A stretch of 25,140 nucleotides of DNA from Bacteroidales bacterium (GTDB taxonomy: Bacteria > Bacteroidota > Bacteroidia > Bacteroidales > FEN-979), in NCBI GenBank assembly GCA_023231065.1, contig JALNWE010000044.1:1-25140 (forward strand), given 5' to 3'. Below the pieces are notes generated by a model. That model saw only the letters and a list, made by a program, of their open reading frames with translations. It was not told the origin of the DNA and ran no database searches. Below, piece by piece: positions 23,301 to 25,140 of the stretch (its first letter is position 1; each line of letters opens with the position of its first letter). The translations under genes were made by a program, and so were the position numbers.

Positions 23301-24074
23301 ATTTTTAATCGTAAAAAAATCGGCTACATTTTGTTTTCGCGGGGCAAATTGCTCGATATCAGGACCGAGGATAAAGGCAACATTATCTTTATAGGCTGAG
23401 ACAATGAAATTGGGATGTTCTTTCGCTGTTTTTTTGATCAGGGAAAAAAGTGATTCCGGCATCTCTTTCCCATTGATGATGAAAGTACCGTTGAAGATCT
23501 TATGCCGGCAATGCTCTGAATTGACCTGCGAAAAACCAAATACCTCGCTGTCGGTAAGGGGGCGGTCAAGTTTCTGACTGAGTTCGGCCAGGTAACCGAT
23601 CTCTTCATCGCTGAGAGCCAATCCCTGTGCATCCGCGTAAGACCGGATATCTTCGATGGCATGGACAGGTTCCGGCTCCAGGTGAATAGTAAAGATCTCC
23701 TGGTCCAGACCTTTATAGATATGCTGAAGCATCGGATCGTGGTCCGGGATTGAATTGCGATCTGATGATATGTCTGGGTTGGTATCTGATGATTGGATCT
23801 GATTACGATCTGATCCTACGGGTGGAATATCTTTGAATTCTTCAATTCGGGTGATCCCGTCGGTTCCCATGTTCTGCGTGATCTCCACGGCGTTGGTGCC
23901 CCAGGGGGTGATCATTTCGCGACGCGGGCCCAGAAAACGACCCGATAATGCTTTGCCGCTTAGACATTCAGCGCCGCCGAACAACCAGGAAAGCTTCTGA
24001 ACAACAACTTCAGGCAGCTTTTCATGGCTTTCAACCGCGAATACAAAGGAAGGTACTTTAAAAAAGGTTATCAT
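20319..24074 (-). CDS. purL: Phosphoribosylformylglycinamidine synthase, single-chain
   Basis: 1251 residues. It converts FGAR, glutamine and ATP to FGAM, the fourth step of purine synthesis. The order is: N-terminal PurS-like region; linker; FGAM synthase domains with SQVNSEHCRHKIFNG (182-196), HNFPTTVEPFNGAATGSGG (270-288) and a second AIRS-like half; then the C-terminal glutaminase with nucleophile C1098 in SLGVCNGCQ and partners H1211 and E1213 in MPHLED. All are intact. Residues about 87-109, in the linker, appear to be an insertion with SDRN at 88-91 and 104-107, encoded by short DNA repeats. The gene is 58 bp downstream of trxB, with a weak promoter-like box between them. Confidence 0.97.
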   Translation of the reverse strand: MITFFKVPSFVFAVESHEKLPEVVVQKLSWLFGGAECLSGKALSGRFLGPRREMITPWGTNAVEITQNMGTDGITRIEEFKDIPPVGSDRNQIQSSDTNPDISSDRNSIPDHDPMLQHIYKGLDQEIFTIHLEPEPVHAIEDIRSYADAQGLALSDEEIGYLAELSQKLDRPLTDSEVFGFSQVNSEHCRHKIFNGTFIINGKEMPESLFSLIKKTAKEHPNFIVSAYKDNVAFILGPDIEQFAPRKQNVADFFTIKNIDSVISLKAETHNFPTTVEPFNGAATGSGGEIRDRMAGGKGSIPVAGTAVYMTSYPRLEGGRSWEKMTEARPWLYKAPAEILIKASNGASDFGNKFGQPLICGSLLTFEHDENGKFHGYDKVIMLAGGIGYARKEDSLKEIPEEGECIIVLGGDNYRIGMGGGAVSSVATGEYGNTIELNAVQRSNPEMQKRVFNAIRAMAEMDKNPIISIHDHGAGGHLNALSELVEGTGGEIYIDALPIGDPTLSAKEIVSNESQERMGLLIREEDLKVLKEIAGRERAPLYEAGITTGDHQLVFSDRRNGSCPINLRLEDFFGKPPRTIIRDKTYISLFSQPAYNPVYLMEYLEEVLQMESVACKDWLTNKVDRAVSGKVAKQQSCGPVQLPLNNLGVVALDYRGVKGIATSLGHAPVAAMIDPAAGSRLSIAEALTNIIWAPLTHGLKGVSLSANWMWPSKNPGEDARLYAAVKAVSDFAIELGINIPTGKDSLSMTQKYPGGKVVYAPGTVIISAVAEVSDVKKVVSPVLLDDPDSRLFYIDFSRGTMKLGGSSFAQVVNAIGNETPTVKDSDYFVRAFEVVQRMISEGLILSGHDISAGGLITTLLEMTFPLTGPGITADLTLLKESDGIKLLFSENPGIIIQVRDVEKVKKYMQLARVDCIPIGSVSNERTVAIKNGADNYSFDIDELRDVWFKTSYLLDCKQSGEKMALERFRNYKLQPLQFRFDEGFTGKFTGYNIDPERRSPSGIKAAIIREKGVNRDRDMAWVLYLAGFDVKDIHMTDLISGRENLEDVNFIAFVGGFSNSDVLGSAKGWAGAFLYNEKAKLALNNFFKREDTLSLGVCNGCQLLVELGLIYPGLTKRPKMSWNSSNKFECAFLGVDILPNHSVMLQSLAGSKLGIWVAHGEGKFNFPEPEESYHIPAKFSYHEYPGNPNGSQFDAACIASRDGRHLAIMPHLEDSILPWQWPFYPPDRTRDEITPWIEAFVNARKWIQNKY
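23760..23814 (+). repeat. Four ATCTGAT repeats encoding a PurL linker insertion
   Basis: ATCTGAT occurs at 23760-23766, 23784-23790, 23797-23803 and 23808-23814. On the coding strand TCAGATCGTAAT and TCAGATCGCAAT give the repeated peptide SDRN. The segment is low in complexity and differs in texture from the surrounding purL sequence. Confidence 0.6.
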
Positions 24075-24087
24075 GAGGGATGAATTG

Positions 24088-24095
24088 AAAATGTA
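24088..24095 (-). promoter_or_regulatory. purL: Weak candidate -7 box for purL
   Basis: The minus strand reads TACATTTT, one mismatch from TAnnTTTG, 13 bp upstream of the purL ATG. No good -33 is seen. purL may instead be read from the trxB promoter. Confidence 0.25.
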
Positions 24096-24126
24096 GATTT
24101 AAACCAGCGTCTGCTATGAAAACCGT

Positions 24127-24147
24127 AAATCGTCATTTGTTATTTGT
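24127..24147 (-). repeat. Heptamer repeat forming the 3' end of trxB
   Basis: On the minus strand, in a 7-bp register, the bases read ACAAATA ACAAATG ACGATTT, equivalent to AACAAAT, AACAAAT, GACGATT in the phase used for the other sites. They encode the last residues T-N-N-K and the TGA stop of trxB. Confidence 0.45.
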
Positions 24148-25074
24148 TAAAAACCTCTCCGTTTCTATTGCTGCCATGCATCCAGATCCTGCCGCGGTGA
24201 TGGCCTGGCGGTAGTGGTGGTCCTGTACGTCGCCTGCTGCAAAGACCCCGGGGATGTTTGTCTGGGTGGTTCCCGGTTTGGTTTTGATATAGTTCATTTC
24301 GTCCAGGTCGAGTTGGCCGGCAAAGATCGCGGTATTGGGATGATGGCCGATAGCCACGAAAAAGCCGGTGACCTGAAGATCTTTGGTTTCACCGGTTTTT
24401 ACATTCAATATCCGGAGCCCGTTAACGCCATCATCGTCTCCCAGGACCTCTTCGGGGACGCTATCCCATTGCATCTCGATGTTTGGCGTGTTGAGTACCT
24501 TATGCTGCATGGCCCTGGATGCCCTCAGTTCATTCCGGCGATGGACCATATAGACTTTCCGGCACAGTTTAGCTAGGTAGGTTGCTTCTTCGGCGGCGGT
24601 ATCGCCTCCCCCAACGATGGCCACATCCTGGCCGCGGTAAAAGAAGCCGTCGCAGGTAGCGCATCCTGAAACGCCCATCCCCATATATTTCTTTTCTGAT
24701 TCCAAACATAGCCATTTGGCCGATGCGCCGGTAGCAACAATAATCGTTTCGGCATGGATGGTTTTTCCGTCGTCGGCTTCAACAACAAACGGCCGTTTTG
24801 AAAGATCGACGCTGGTAATGACCCCAAAACGTACGCGGGCGCCGAACCGCTCAGCCTGTTGTTTAAATTCATCCATCATAGCCCGGCCTGAGATGCCGTT
24901 GGGGTACCCCGGGAAGTTCTCAATGTCGGTGGTGATAGTAAGCTGGCCGCCGGGTTGCATTCCCTGGTAAACGACCGGTTTCAGGTCGGCGCGGGCAGCA
25001 TAAATGGCGGCGGTATAGCCTGCAGGGCCCGATCCGATGATCAGGCAGCGTACAGGTTCGATATTGTCAGACAT
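24133..25074 (-). CDS. trxB: Thioredoxin-disulfide reductase
   Basis: 313 residues from the ATG at 25072-25074. A longer frame from a TTG at 25125 would be translated across the promoter and is rejected. It reduces thioredoxin with NADPH through FAD. The FAD loop is GSGPAGYTAA (14-23), the redox-active pair is C138 and C141 in SGCATCDG, and the NADPH site is VGGGDTAAEEA (154-164) with HRR at 178-180. The second FAD motif is FAAGDVQDHHYRQAITAAGSG. The length is standard. The last codons lie in heptamer repeat DNA. The promoter upstream is the best-matching in the window. It is followed by purL after 58 bp. Confidence 0.96.
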   Translation of the reverse strand: MSDNIEPVRCLIIGSGPAGYTAAIYAARADLKPVVYQGMQPGGQLTITTDIENFPGYPNGISGRAMMDEFKQQAERFGARVRFGVITSVDLSKRPFVVEADDGKTIHAETIIVATGASAKWLCLESEKKYMGMGVSGCATCDGFFYRGQDVAIVGGGDTAAEEATYLAKLCRKVYMVHRRNELRASRAMQHKVLNTPNIEMQWDSVPEEVLGDDDGVNGLRILNVKTGETKDLQVTGFFVAIGHHPNTAIFAGQLDLDEMNYIKTKPGTTQTNIPGVFAAGDVQDHHYRQAITAAGSGCMAAIETERFLTNNK

Positions 25075-25093
25075 GGTTGCTCGTTTTAAAAGA

Positions 25094-25126
25094 CAAAGGT
25101 AGGAAAATTCGGGGACGGCTGCCAAA
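25094..25126 (-). promoter_or_regulatory. trxB: Promoter for trxB
   Basis: On the minus strand TTTG (25126-25123) is followed after 21 bp by TACCTTTG (25101-25094), an exact two-element Bacteroidota consensus. It lies 19 bp upstream of the ATG, giving a leader of roughly a dozen nucleotides. Confidence 0.65.
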
Positions 25127-25140
25127 CAGGGTGAAGCTCC

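Noticed and set aside
25075..25125. TTG-initiated N-terminal extension of trxB
   Set aside because: It would run through the best promoter match in the window and adds residues not found in thioredoxin reductases.

Overview
The window looks like ordinary chromosomal DNA of a Bacteroidota bacterium, probably Bacteroidales or a relative, and is gene-dense. Three things point there. Several genes belong to families largely confined to that phylum: a DUF3822 protein beside rsmD, an acidic DUF2795 protein, a one-helix protein resembling DUF7935, and a short AMP nucleosidase. Upstream regions carry the Bacteroidota promoter signature (-7 box TAnnTTTG, sometimes with a -33 TTTG 21 bp upstream). Most starts lack Shine-Dalgarno sequences. 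There are no rRNA or tRNA genes, insertion sequences, phage genes or CRISPR arrays, and no gene-free stretch longer than about 210 bp.

Layout. 1-1584 (minus): M23 peptidase, MerR regulator and a truncated alkyltransferase-like (ATL) gene. These diverge from alaS (1722-4415, plus), which is followed by a GNAT acetyltransferase and a small outer-membrane beta-barrel protein. The DUF7935-like gene (minus) converges on the barrel gene. 6631-10597 (plus): class I aminotransferase, GTP-type PEP carboxykinase, PduO-type cobalamin adenosyltransferase and the DUF2795 gene. 10594-13289 (minus): MgtC/DUF4010 membrane protein, DUF3822 protein and rsmD. 13497-13967 (minus): a stand-alone HsdR_N-like nuclease, divergent from amn and holA (14067-15893, plus). 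15877-25074 (minus): trxB, purL, an SDR dehydrogenase and two tandem AMP-forming acyl-CoA ligases.

The functions are mostly housekeeping: translation (alaS, rsmD), replication (holA), purine metabolism (purL, amn), gluconeogenesis (pckG, aminotransferase), redox (trxB), fatty-acid activation and cell-wall turnover. I see no convincing new multi-gene system. The strongest unexplained signal is a dispersed family of 7-bp tandem units (about GACWAWT/GGCTATT). One array of ten units abuts the start codon of the MgtC/DUF4010 gene and runs directly into an 8-bp array. Shorter or decayed copies lie at 6487-6528 and 9716-9736, form the last codons and stop of trxB, and sit in frame inside an apparent AlaRS insertion. 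PurL has a comparable linker insertion made of a different short repeat. Other points to check are the PD-(D/E)XK nuclease with mirror-image promoters shared with amn-holA, the phased TGTTAA motifs in the alaS leader, and convergent gene pairs with overlapping ends.
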